Source of the DNA: Auanema rhodensis
Lineage: Eukaryota > Nematoda > Chromadorea > Rhabditida > Rhabditidae
Length of the DNA stretch: 64,000 bases
Reading direction: 5' to 3'
Assembly: GCA_964057225.1 (NCBI GenBank)
Contig: OZ059894.1
Location: 8,690,131-8,754,130 of the forward strand
The notes under the pieces are model-generated. The model saw only the letters and a program-made list of their open reading frames with translations, ran no database searches and was not told where the DNA came from. The translations under genes and the position numbers were made by a program. Shown here piece by piece: positions 23,992 to 36,600 of the stretch (position 1 is its first letter; every line of letters starts with the position of its first letter).

Positions 23992-24547
23992 AGTCTAAAA
24001 ATACATCCATGAGTTTAAGAAAATAATTTAGACACCTGCTAAAAAAATACAGTCAGTTCAATATTTTTTTTACAAAGTTATCAGCATGAAATAAACTATG
24101 AACTAGAGTTTAAAGAATCTATGAATACCGCATAATGATACTGTAAATTAATGAAAAATATAAATATAATAATGCAAAAGCTTCTGCACTTCAAAACGTA
24201 CGCGAAAGAGCGTCACGTGTAATTGCGACTTGTTATTCTATTTTTGTTTTTTAGCGTTTGTTATATCGGTCTGTTTTTTTCTACTGTTTACTACTGTTGG
24301 TAAAGAATATATGAATTTTAATAAAAATATAAAGAAGCATGTTTCAAAAGGTTTTCTTTTTTATGAACTACCTATGAATATTTATTGGAACATGTTTTAC
24401 ATTTGTAATTGAGAATTTACTAGTGGTATAGTAACTCAAGATGTGTTTTCCAAATGCCTCAAGTTAATTTTTAAGCGTAGATGCAGTTTTAGCTTTATTT
24501 CTTCATTGTTATTTCAGGTATAATCTCTGACTGGAGTTAATTACAAA
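23992..24547. promoter_or_regulatory. Divergent promoter region, ALG14 / NCBP3-like
   Basis: 556 bp between two divergent start codons. It contains a short GC-richer patch at 24196-24228 with CACGTG at 24214-24219, a palindromic bHLH-type site. On the NCBP3 side TTATTTCAG ends at 24517, 30 nt before the ATG, and looks like a spliced-leader acceptor. Confidence 0.4.
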
Positions 24548-27500
24548 ATGGATGGAAGTAAGTATTAAGTGTAAGTGTCTCATTTAATATTTGTTCAGTT
24601 GATGTGGATTTGGATTACGACGAAGATGGAACTCACCAAGAAAATGGTTCATCATCACAAGATCATCACCAATCCAGTAATAGAATAAATGTTTGTTTTT
24701 TTTTATTAAAATTTTTCTGTGTAACGTAACTTTTTGAATTTCGAACTTTTGTTTCGAGTTCCAATTTTTATGTGCTTTCTAAATTTATTCAAATCATAGT
24801 TACGCTAATTTGAAACAAAAGTTCGAAAATTCACAAGCTTTTTGACTTACAAGATATATAAGCATTGTTGGGATTTTTGGAAACCATTTGTATCTTCTTT
24901 TATAAACCCTTAGTGGTGTTCCATGTATCCGATACGGATGTTAGCTGAGGGACTCTCAAAGCATGACTGAGTATCCAATTGCACGGGTTTCTGTGTTAGC
25001 ATGCGCCCATCGACTGAATACGAAACTGGTGCCGGCATTGAATGACTATGGCTTGACTGATTCTGCTCCTTTTTCATTCCAACCAATGAGCATGATGGCT
25101 GTTGAGAAGATGTGTTTAGTAATGCTTAATGAGGGAGAGCTATTGGGTTTTCGTGTGAAATTTAAGTAATCCTAGTTTGTATGATTGTATCTTACTCGAA
25201 AAAAACTCGTAAAATCTTGAATTGTTGAAAACGAAGTATACTTTTAAAACATTTTAGTACTTAAGTTACGATTTTTTTTCGATTGATTCATGTTTTGCTA
25301 TGGTTTCTGCAAACTTCTACTTCTTTTTGAGCACCGTATGATCCAATCCGAGGTTTTTTTATGTCGTCATTCCCTAGACAAGGTGCCCTACAAAATCCAT
25401 TCAAGGTCGCTAGTGCCACGGGACAGAATTATCGATGATTCGATAATACATCCTGTTCATAAAATAACACTGAACAGATAAGTCCTTTGGTTAACACCAT
25501 CAGACCCCAACTAGAACTCTACAAATTCTTTACTACATCTAAGACTTCATTCTATGTATATACCCCGTTCACCCTATTAGGAAGATAAATGACGTGGACT
25601 AGATGTTTCGATGTTTTGCATATGGATATATGGCTAGTGACCCTTCGTTCTTTGTCTTACCACCTTCTCCTTTTTCTTTTATACTATGTATAGTCTATTC
25701 AATGACGCCTTTGTGAATTGAGCCCACGTCCTTGCCTCTTCTTCCTATACTATTTGCCCAACAGTACTCTCTACCTCCGCGTCCTCTAATTACACCAAAC
25801 TGGATTTAGAACAGCCGCTTCAATCCTTATTCAGGCGCCTATAATGTCATTGATCTCTTATGATTTTGTTCTGAATTGGAGGAAACTTTCTTATAATATT
25901 TTTTTTCTGGAACAACTTCACATCCACATACCTATACTGCATCACATCCCTCAAAGTATATTAATCATTGCAGCGTTAACACTCTAAGTGATTATCGCAA
26001 TAATTGAAGAATGAATTCTAGTAACAGGAAATTGATGGCTATCATCTTTTAGTTTTCTATGCATCTAAACTATGGTGCCTGCGGCGATCGATGTGCGTTT
26101 GTAGTTATGTATGGCCGGCCGTCGACGGCATCGCCCCGCCCATTCGGCTGCCTTTTCTGCTGCTGCGCTCCACGCCTCCGCCAGTCGGTCATCCCTCTCC
26201 TCTCCTATCCATCCGCTCTCCTCTCCGCTCTTCGGTCGTCCCTCCTTCCCTCTTCGCCACATTCAGCAGCAGAACCCCATGTCCACCTGCTCGTCAGTTT
26301 GTTTCAATCTGTTATTACTCAGTCTAGTGAATTTGGACCCACCTGCTAGTCTTGCAAATATAAGTAACCAGTCGTGTACATTCGGAGAGGGAAACTAGTG
26401 TAAGTAGCGTCTACTACCCAGAATCAATGCAGTTGAAATTTTATACATTGCACGTATATGTTTAGGTATAATTTTCATTTGTGTAGTTTCTAGACTTTTG
26501 TTCGTTTCTGTTGCTCTGTTGAATATTTCTATTTTGCGGTGTGTGCGGATGTTGGCTGGGCAACAAAATGTGCGATCCAGATGTGCACACTCAGGCTTTA
26601 TACATCGATCAAACACGCAGTTTCCACTTGTAATGAGCTGTGCTCTAGATTTTGGTCATGCAATATCTTATCCCATTTTTACTGATCATTCTTCAATCGA
26701 CATTTACATTGCTAAAAGGCGCATCGCTCGCCGCCTGAATCTTTCGTCTCAACCTCTGTTGAACGTAGGTGAGCAAAGTTTCAGGTGTGCGAGAGAACGC
26801 GTCCAAATACAACACCTCGTCGAAAACTCATAACCATCTTTGCACTTTGCTTATGTTACCCTTTTCATTTTTATATATTTTCTTATGATATTTAGAATCG
26901 CTTCTTAAATTCTGCCGTTCTGTTTTTCGGTGTTGAAAACTATTGTTATGCGTCACATTAGTATCTACGTGGCGTACGAATACTAATGAGAGTTTTCGAG
27001 CAAAAGTGTCTTTGTCCGCGTAATTAGCATCTTTTAGTCTTTACCTTAGAAATGTAAGACTTTGTTGTTGAGGCGACTATACCACAAAGCATTTTGCTTT
27101 TTAAGGGCACGAAATGCAAATTCTGAAGAATTGAAAAATATGTAGATGAAGAATATGAACTGAATATTTTTTAAATACCAGCTGCGTCCATATGACACCT
27201 TTTCGTTCGATTGTGGGCAATAGTATTCTTATAACAAGGTTGCCATGCTGCGAGGATTAGATAGACAATCCGGAAGGTCAATAGGGATTTCTACTCCGTT
27301 AAGACAGATGATATTCTCATTTGTACCTTCTAAATATGAACTTTCCCACAATGCAGACTTATAAGCATAAATATATAGTGAAGGCAAATTCCTCATGTGA
27401 ATTTGAGGCTAAAGATTAAAAACTGATTTTTCGTGCCAGTTCGGCTTTGTTGACGAAGCAACGTGCTGTTTTCTTGAATAAAATTCTTCAATATTTCAGT

Positions 27501-29038
27501 ATACCGAAAGAGCTCCTGAAGATGATCAAGATGCAGGGAATGACAACGATGAGGATAGTAAAAGAGTTGACGCGGAAAGAAGAGCAAAAAGATTCGGAAT
27601 CGAACCAATCTCGAAAATTGAGGTATGTTTAATAATAATAATTGTTATTTCCGATTGTATGTTTCTCTCGGAATAATTGTGATGTGAGACATCAACAGAT
27701 GAACCTAATACGGTCATTATCGAAAGAGCTGCAATAATTAGATCCACTCGGATGCGCGTCGCTCCCTTCTCAATACTACTACCTTACTCTTGGGAAATAT
27801 GGGGAGGTAACATTCTGAAACCAATCTGACTGATCCTTGATAAGCTGTAAAATCTAAAGGCAATTAACTAAGATCTGAAAGTCATGATATTCAAGAAATT
27901 GCATCTCTCTGGGATGCATGGTTTTTTCTATAGGGCACAAAATCTAGATGGATATACAATTCTATATGAGAAAATTATGTTGTGTCTGTTATTTGCAGAA
28001 ATCTGAAAGTTGTTTGAAATTTTACCTATCCTTGTTAACTCTAAAAATCTATGAAGGTTGGGTTAATGTAGTTGTGTCGAAAAGAGGTAGTTCCATTATG
28101 CCTCGATCAATCATCATCAGCCGCACATGGAATGACGATCGCGCTTGGCTGGCCCGTTTAATTGCCATCACCATCATGACCACCACCATGCGTCGAGACG
28201 ATCAGTTGTGAGAGAAGGAGATATACAGACATACATATAGAACATCGACATGATTTTAGTCTAGTTGCTGTGGATACTATTCAACATGAGGGATACAGTA
28301 GCGTTCCTGTCCAAATAAAAATAGTATTCAACATTTCGAATCTTTAGCTGAGTTGTATGTGTTATATGAGTTAAAAGAGCAATTACTAATATGCTAAATA
28401 TGCTATAGCTTCTTATTCTAAGCGTATCTTCCGACATGTCGACTCCATTATCTAAATAACTGGCTGTTTGAATGATGGATTACTGACAATGAAGAGTGTA
28501 TGGCTTTGATAGCCATGATTGGATGTATATTTCTATTCTGCGTAGAGAGAGAGAGAGCTCGTTTTACTTGGAAACAGCCATGAAACTTTTATGCATTGCT
28601 TTAAGAATCTGACTCATCTCCAATGAAAATAACTAGTTCTGCTATAGCTTTCTAAAGATAGCGGTAGTTTGAAATTTGGAATTTCTATTGACCAACTTTT
28701 GATTGCCAATTTCTGTAATTGAATTTTCTGTGTGAATTTTACAAAAGAAGAGAGTTCAGAACTTAAAAGGCTGCTTTCTATCTGAATGGTTCATTTTTCA
28801 AAATGAGAATTCAGGGACCTCAAGCATATGCAAAACCCGGCTCTCACTCTTTCACTTTCCATCTATGTTTTAGTTGGGATTTTCTATAGTTGTCGACTGC
28901 ATTATGTCTACACGGGAGCTGTCAATAAGAGCCCACTCTTTGTTACGTGTTCGACATGGACTGGAAGTCACCCAATATTAGTAACCAAAGCTTTGCCTAA
29001 CCAGCAAAAGTAAAAGAAGGGCTGTGCATATTGAATAG

Positions 29039-29095
<57 letters not shown>

Positions 29096-32000
29096 CACTT
29101 GAGTTCTATGTATATTTTCTTATATTTAACTATATATATATATATATGTATATGCGTGGTATCCTACGTGATCTTAAGATTATCTTAGTGATGCTAGTGT
29201 TAGGGGTACAAGTCAAGGTGCGAAGTGTAGATAAGACAAGACAGTGATTGGCTGTCGCTATCTATGCATGGCGAAGCACTGATCGCTCCCATGGGATACT
29301 AGAGCGAGAGCTAATCCGTTCATATATCTTTGTTTTTTAATCTACGCTTGTGAAATTGTATTTATGTTATCTTTGAACGTCTTCAGGGTTTTAGTGACGC
29401 TAATTACGACAATGAATTTTAATGTTTTTTCCAGATTTCCAAGGAAGATTTGTCGGCTTTATGTGCCGATTTACGCATAGTGTCTGGCTTACACACTGCT
29501 CGGACGGTATTGGTTAAAGGAATAGATGGGATGACCAAGTACACTGTCGAGAAGTAGGTGTTCCTGTTATTTGAGCTCTATCCGCTTTGTTCACAACGTT
29601 AAGATACTTCTTGGCGTTTACCGCGGCTACCGTACTTATTCTTTTGTTTCTAACTTTTGTATTTGTCTACTGCGATTGGCTGCTCTTTTTTCTTAGGCAT
29701 TGACATGAAAACGGTAGTCTTGGTATAGGTACGGGTTCGAAGTAATTTTCAGTGATTTTTGCATGATTATAATGTTACAGAATCTTTGCCGCTTTTCACC
29801 CATATAGAGTAGAGGTGGTAGATGATTCAACAGCGTTTGTTTTGTTTACAAGCAAAATCGAAGCAGCAGCAGTTTGTTCATCTTTTAAAAATAGCAAAAC
29901 TTTTATTTGTTAAGATGTTTATTGATATGTCTAAAAGTTTACGACGAATAAAGAAGCATCGTCCGGCTGATGAAGAAGGGGAAGTATTATCGGATGATGA
30001 AGATGGGCAATTAAAGGATGAAGCTGGTGATGATGTTGCTGTTGTTATGAGTCAAGGTCAGTATTTCTTGATTGCGAAGTTTGTGTTACAAATTCGAACT
30101 AAACGTAATCGAAATAGCAAAATTTCTTGGCAGTTAAGACCAAAGTATTCTTCTCCTGTAGAAGGTTAGATAAAACGGACATCATTTTCTATGTCATCTT
30201 CTCATACTCATTAAAATATTTGTCACTCTCAGAGTTCACGTCGAAGTAGAACAGCGTAGTTTTGACGAATTCCTAGCTATCTCTTTGATGGGGGATTACA
30301 ATGAGAAAATCTCAATCCTCACGAGCCACACGCAATACACAATGTTTGTATATAGCTCATATAAACATCTGTCTCCAGGCTGCGTCAATTCTGTTCAAAA
30401 GGTCAGACTGGTAAGCAAGACAGAGCAGGCTGTAGCCAAATAACCATTACCATGGTATGCAATGAGATAGGGGTAAGCATACTGGCTCACCAATGAACAA
30501 TAGCGGCATATTGCTGTGACCGAAGCTCATATGGACTCTATTAACTCTTCAAAGCAAATGATGAGGTCGAACGTATTGATTCCGGCTTTCTCATGTAAGC
30601 CACAATGCGATATCCACATGAGTGAATTAATATAGATGACGTCGCTGTGAATTGAAACCAGTGAATATCATCTAGCACTCCAGTCTCTTTTTCTCTGCAC
30701 AATTTTTCTAAAGTATGTAAGTGAACGCAAAGCCTCTTACTTCACATATGGAAGTGGAAGAAGGCTGGGGGTTTTTGTTTGGAAAGAAGTACTCCAAGGA
30801 TTTTGAAATATGTATAATATATAAAACAAATTGGAATTTTGAAAAATAATTTCAATTTTTGGTAATGGCTCCGAATACTTTAATTTATATATATCAACAG
30901 TTGTTTTTTTATGGTCTTTTTCATACTCAGTAATGAATCAAGTTTCAATATATTTTCTATAAATGTTGGAGCAAAATAGAAAGATCGTTACAGCCAGTAA
31001 CAGTGAGAAGGGTGGTATCATCTACAATAGGGAGCTGAAGTGTTTGCTTGACAGGAAACTCAATCGGTCAGATGTAACAAAGGGGTTCGGTTGAACACTT
31101 ATGAAAGTCAAAGAAATGTTGTAATCATTGAGATGTTATTCTTTAATTCGGAGCATCTATGAAATAGGTATAAAATAGGTTCCTGTTTCCCTGATTCGAA
31201 GTTACTTTTACATTAAAGCTAGGAATCAAAATTGTTTTTAGTTCTGCATCTGCAGGAATGCGATATTATAAAATTATGAATGTTACAATCATGCTATTTA
31301 ATTTTTTGAGTTGGTTTGCAACATAATAATTTCAAAAAAAATTCAATACTTGTATTCTAATGAAATGCTGTTTCGATGTTGAAGACTTCTCGACGTGACC
31401 TGCGCATAATGACCAAACCATGGCTGGCATTCGGGCATTTCAAATGAAATATTGATTATGGTTATGTTAATGAAAATTTTTAATTGCTCTGCCAACGTCA
31501 GTAAGATTTTAAAGCTGTCATTGTGTCATAGTAGTTTATCCTAAGAATATTTATTGCAATGGATAAACATGACTATTGTGAATTGCGAATAATGGGATTT
31601 TACAAAGTAAATCATGACTTATGTAACAGAATATATGATTTTCGCTATGAATGCTATTTATGACTTTGAATTCTCGTTGTTTGCGTATTTACTTACTAAT
31701 TGGTTGGATAAATGGTAATATTTCAAATGATATTATTTTCCAAGCTTATGAGGTTTATAGCCTTATACTTTGTCATTGAGAAATAGAATTTTACCACTGA
31801 GTTTACTTGCGGATAATGTTTATTATCTCGTTGGTGTATATGATTTGCTTTGAGGTGAGGTATACCTCAGCCCTGCTAATATAACATCGATGAAACACAA
31901 TGTGTATGTTTTGACCCATCGGTTTTAATGATATACAAAGCAAATAAACTACAGAACGAATTTGCAATGCGGTTTGACGATTGTGCGTGAGCTTTGTCTG

Positions 32001-33639
32001 GCTGAATACTGATTACTGTTGTGTAAACATAGTACAAAGCTTTTATTTTCCTGATCTGAGTAAACGCTGATATCATTGATATTATGCGTATAATGAATAT
32101 GAAAATCTCAACGTATACCTTAGTTGTCAAAGAGGTTGTATTATGTTTCAGATGGGAAACAAGTTGAACGCACTGATGTGGTTGAAGTAGATATAAGAGA
32201 GGTGAACATACCTGATGGTCGTTGGAGAGTGATAACGAAGCATGTACCAGAGCATCGACTTCTTCTTGCTCGATATGCCGCAATTAGCGAAGTGAACGTA
32301 AGTGAAGTTTTGCATTGTGCAAACTGAAACTATTCAATAGGAATTCCGAAAAACTAGAAGCACTGTTTTAGTGGATGAAACCAGAAAAAGGCGTGCAGAT
32401 GGTACTTTTGAAGATACAGCAGGTTTGTCTTGATTCCAGAAATGAAGTAATAAATGTCAGATTCTTTAGGATATACGTATAATTGGAATACTGACGATAA
32501 AGTAAGACCTGGATTAAATATATTCGATCATGATGGTAATGAGTTGGAATGGGACTATGAGCATGACACTCGGTAATGTTTGAAATATTTTCCTTTCAGT
32601 ACCTATTTCAACCAATCATTCAGATTTTATGTTGAGGAAGAATCAGAAAAGGATGAGAAAACAAAGATAGAAGAGCAAAAGGGGGCTCCTACCGCTATAA
32701 AGATTAAGGTTGGTTATTTTTTGATACATCAAAAGCCATATCAATTTGAAACTGGAGAAAAAAAATTGGAAAGCAGAGCATATCTCAATTTGGCTTCTCT
32801 AGAGTTCATTTCGTTTTCACCTCTGCAAAAAACGGTTGCGTTCTAAATCTACGTTAGCACAAACGGTTGCATTCTGAATCTACCTCAGCACAAACAGTTG
32901 CATTCTAAATCTACGTTAGCACAAACGGTTGCATTCTGAATCTACGTTAGCACAAACAGTTGCATTCTAAATCTACGTTAGCACAACCGGTTGCATTCTG
33001 AATCTACGTTAGCAAAACGGTTGCATTCAGAATTGACGTTAGCACAATCGGTTGCGTTTTGAATCTACGTCAATACAAAGGGTTGCATTCTGATTTTACT
33101 TCAACACAGACGGTTGTATTTTGATTTTACTTCAACACCCACGGTTGTATTCTGATTTTCCTTCAACACTGACGGTTGTATTTTACAATTTTATGAGTAC
33201 ATGCTTTATAATTTTTTTCACAACAAATACAATTATTTTTTAAATGTCTTGCTTTAGTACATAATCGAAAACGTTCCCAGAAATTTCGACTGTAACCCCT
33301 GTTATTGAAAAGAAATTCTATGAAAATATATCCAAATAATACAGCTTGTTTATAATTGTGTTACATGAATTCATTGTAGGGCAGAGGAGCAAAAAAAGGA
33401 AGATTTTTATATGAAGGAGGTGGTTCAACTCTTGCGTCTGATAATATAGAAGAGTCTAAAAAGTAAGTCGTATTTCAGAATATATTTAATTCTTTTTTAA
33501 CAGTGTGTCTGAGTCCTTAGCGACAGATCGTGACTCTGATGTGGATTCTGAGCCAGATCTTGATCCTACCCCTACACTTCAACCATGGGATCGTCCAAGC
33601 CGACTGGGTAACAGACTCCGCAAAAAAGCAGAGTGGTGA
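24548..33639 (+). CDS. Nuclear cap-binding protein subunit 3 (NCBP3)-like
   Basis: NCBP3 binds the mRNA cap with NCBP1 and links to export complexes in the nucleus. Twelve exons: 24548-24557, 24599-24690, 27500-27622, 29435-29553, 29781-29871, 29915-30056, 32152-32297, 32341-32422, 32470-32572, 32624-32708, 33380-33462 and 33504-33639. The total is 1212 nt, 403 residues, all phases consistent. Signatures of the family are the acidic N-terminus, RAKRFG (about 62-67), an RRM-like unit from VLVKGIDGMTKYTVEKIF to VEVVDDSTAFVLF and MFIDMSKSL, then ADEEGEVLSDDEDGQ, and RLLLARYAAISEVNEFRKTRS. The C-terminus is acidic and ends LGNRLRKKAEW. The protein is shorter than human NCBP3 (about 620). Introns 2, 3 and 6 are unusually long (2.8, 1.8, 2.1 kb) and extra alternative exons inside them cannot be excluded. 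Confidence 0.85.
24721..24853. repeat. Inverted repeat, MITE-like hairpin
   Basis: The left arm contains GAATTTCGAACTTTTGTTTC (24736-24755) and the right arm its near-exact reverse complement (24811-24831). Looser pairing extends outward through the AAC/GTT-rich flanks. The loop is about 55 bp. It lies inside intron 2 of the NCBP3-like gene. Confidence 0.75.
24854..27499. other. Rest of NCBP3-like intron 2, with a GC-rich island at 26050-26345
   Basis: Mostly AT-rich non-coding sequence. 26050-26345 differs sharply: it is GC-rich, with GGCCGGCCGTCGACGG and then a C/T-rich run of CTCC-like repeats. 26500-26830 is also less AT-rich. Several overlapping open frames cross the island on both strands, which is what GC-rich sequence gives by chance; none has a recognisable product. 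Confidence 0.5.
27623..29434. other. NCBP3-like intron 3
   Basis: 1.8 kb without a supported exon. 28070-28230 is GC-richer and encodes a short His-rich stretch in one frame, but no consistent splice phases link it to the flanking exons. A (TA)n array lies near the 3' end. Confidence 0.45.
29043..29092. repeat. (TA)n microsatellite
   Basis: About 50 bp of pure AT dinucleotides, with a shorter run at about 29131-29148. Confidence 0.95.
30057..32151. other. NCBP3-like intron 6
   Basis: 2.1 kb. 30230-30700 is less AT-rich and may be a decayed repeat. No exon with compatible splice phases was seen; exon 6 (ending in phase 1) joins exon 7 directly. Confidence 0.45.
32826..33185. repeat. 31-bp minisatellite, about 12 copies
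   Basis: Tandem units of about 31 bp with the core GGTTGCATTCTGAATCTACG followed by TTAGCACAA. Copies alternate between variants (AAACGG/AAACAG, TCTGAAT/TCTAAAT) and drift to GGTTGTATTTTGATTTTACT toward the 3' end. It lies wholly within intron 10 of the NCBP3-like gene. Confidence 0.95.
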
Positions 33640-36600
33640 TGCATTTTTTTTATCTATAAGTCATTCTTGTAATGATTGGTAATCTTTTGAAGTAATGCTT
33701 TTTATAGTTTGTTACCTTTATAAATAGATTGTTTCAATTTTATTCTTGATAAAAAGACTGACGACTTATGTGAAAAGCTATTATAGATGTAATTGCAATT
33801 GATTTGTTATAATCGTTTATCAAGCCATTAAATAATAAACTTCAAATGTATGCCATCGATTTACATTAAAGTAAAAATACTTCAAGAATATGTGAGATCA
33901 AGAAACAGGCATGTAGTTTGCTGTATTTCATAGATCAAAAGAGCAAGATAAAAATGCTGCGTTTACTTGTTTCAAACGGTGCATAGTTCTACCCATTTTT
34001 TTGATTTGGTTACTGATATAATAGCTTATTGATTTTTAATTTAACAAACGCAGGTACTCAGGGTTGAAAAATAAATATACTTATGTAGTTTGAAAGGATT
34101 GCAGTTTCATAGTTATAGCATTTTACTACCAAACTGGCTTAAGCATTTTATGAATCGGGTAGTGGCTAAACAGAATAATACATTTTTTTGAGTAGGAAAC
34201 GGAGGGATAAAGAAACATTTATCTAATGCTTATCGCTACTAGTCGTCGCAAGATTTCTTATCAGGCTGGCTGACTGCAGTATTTTCAGTTCATTTCATAT
34301 ACTTCTTTCTCTTCTTATATTGAAATTTATTTACGTTTGACGTGATATGTAATAATATATTTGGATAACAGACAATCCATCGTTTTTTGTAACTGTTCCT
34401 GCTATATTTGAGATATAACTTCAAGTAATGTCTACGAAATTATGCATCATTGCTTCCGGCAGTAACGAGAGTGAGAGACACGTGCGTTTTTTTGGGCAAT
34501 TTGGCTTATAATTCTATATTTGTGTTCTTCTTCTAAGCTGTGATGTTAAATAAATATATTATTTTTATTTCAAAAACTAGCTAGATGTAGTAGACAGGCA
34601 GATGGGTCATGAAAATATTTCTATCATAATAACCGTTTCCTGTTCCGCATTTCAAATTTCCTGTACCATTTACTCAGATATTTAAGCTCTCAATTGGATC
34701 TCAAACTGATCAAGTAGGGCATAGTACAACTTCGTTTAATATTTTAACAAGACTGAAGTCTTAACCCTTTATCAGTATCAGTACACCAAACCATTGAATT
34801 TATGTTCGTATCTCTTGTTCAAGTTATTTCCCTTTCTCTTCACTGGTTACTTCACAATCTTATATTGTTGTTTCTGATATTTTGATACAATTTTTGGCTT
34901 CATTATCGCATAATCGTCAAGTTTTATATTATGATGAATATACTTTTGAAAAAAAAGTCAAAGTTTTGAGTTATTCTTTGAATACAACATTAATAAATGA
35001 CTGGAATTTATTGAAAAATAATTGAATCACTATGAATACGGATAGAAATGAATGATAACAATTAGGCAAGCTCTTATTTTCATTCTTTACTGCTGTTCGT
35101 TTTCCATTTTTCTGTGCGCCAATTCTTATGCTTATGTCATCAATCCAGAAAAAAAAACATAAAATGTGGAAGAAAACCTGCAGTATCTATTTTTTCAAGC
35201 CCAAATATTACTTCTACATTTATTTTACTATGTATAAGTTGGTCGATTCATCCTGGTTCTACTATCTTATATCAAGTATCTATGCAAAAAATTCTCATAA
35301 AAGGGTAGTATAGTTAATCCTACGATGTTTTCAACAAATCTGTACTAGCGTCTAACATTCTCCTTTACAATTTTCAGTAAGTGTATGTCCTGTTCGAGAG
35401 TCAAAGTTTCATCTACTGCTTCACCTTCAACAATTTCACAAGTTAAGATTTTAAAGTTTCAAGTTTATGAGTAATCTATGCGAAATCTATGTGTGTCATG
35501 CTTTTTTTATCTGTTAATGCTAAAATCTTAAATGTGACAGAAGCATCAACAATATTTCATTTGGATTTTTTTTAAACTGTAATCATTCATTATAATATTT
35601 ATATTCTCAGTATTTGTCAATGAATAAGTGATAGCAGTAGAAGTGCCATTAACAGCTTTGATTCCAGCAATGTGCCTCACATAATGTTCTTTCACATAAT
35701 CCCAATTGAAATTGAAAGTTGAATTGATTCAAATCTAACTATTATAATTTGATATAAAATAAATAATATTTATTTAGATAAACTATGTATTTATAAGAGA
35801 TAAACTACAGTCTTTTTCGTTGAACTTTTGAACTCTTTACGATCATAGTTTGAACAATTAACAATCAATCACAACATCTTTATACATATTCGTCTATTAT
35901 AACATCAATTTTAAACATTGTTTAAGCATAATTAGTGATTACTTCGAACAAAAAATTATAACAATTTTTGAGGAATTTTCTGATGAGTAAAGTTGTAATT
36001 AAAATTTATCCTATGTTAGAAGTACAGTATGATTATCCTGAATTACATAAAATCTTGTATTTTTTCTTTTTGGCAATATTTCAATTTTGGCCCAAATCTC
36101 ATTCACAATATTCCATATTATCATTGCATTTATTGAATTGTTTCAAAATTTTTATTCACATTTATGTTATTTTTCTATATATTTATCATTAAATAAATAT
36201 ATTCATGTATAAATGACTATACTCATGATTTCAGAGAAAATATGAGAAGTAACAATTACCTCACATGAAGCATTTATCAACTTTGTATGTTTCCAAAACG
36301 TTCCATCCTACCAACCATGAGATGCCTCGTAATCTGCTGTCACAGTTCAGGTACCAACTTTTTCTGTTTTTTCTGTGATTGTGTGTATTTCATATTTTGA
36401 ATTTTTTTCTATTTTCTCTATTTGCAACAACTAATTGATCTATTTTCCTTTTAATTTTGTAATTTTATAATACCTGAATGCTTTTTTCTTTCTATTTCCT
36501 CTCCCCATTCTTCGGTTCATCTAATTTTGGAAACTTTCTTTTTTATTAAAATTGCTCATTTTGATTACTATCAGCTTAGCCAGTTTCCGCATATTACATC

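Noticed and set aside
24963-25169. 68-codon frame starting MTEYPIARVSVL inside NCBP3-like intron 2
   Set aside because: Reads smoothly, but has no splice partner, no recognised family and no phase fit with the flanking exons.
26059-26833. Cluster of overlapping frames on both strands
   Set aside because: GC-rich sequence has few stop codons by chance; no frame shows coding features.
28085-28110. GAGGTAG, the let-7 seed, in NCBP3-like intron 3
   Set aside because: The following bases do not match let-7 and no precursor hairpin can be drawn around it.
31876-32283. 135-codon minus-strand frame
   Set aside because: It overlaps exon 7 of the NCBP3-like gene on the other strand and has no features of its own.
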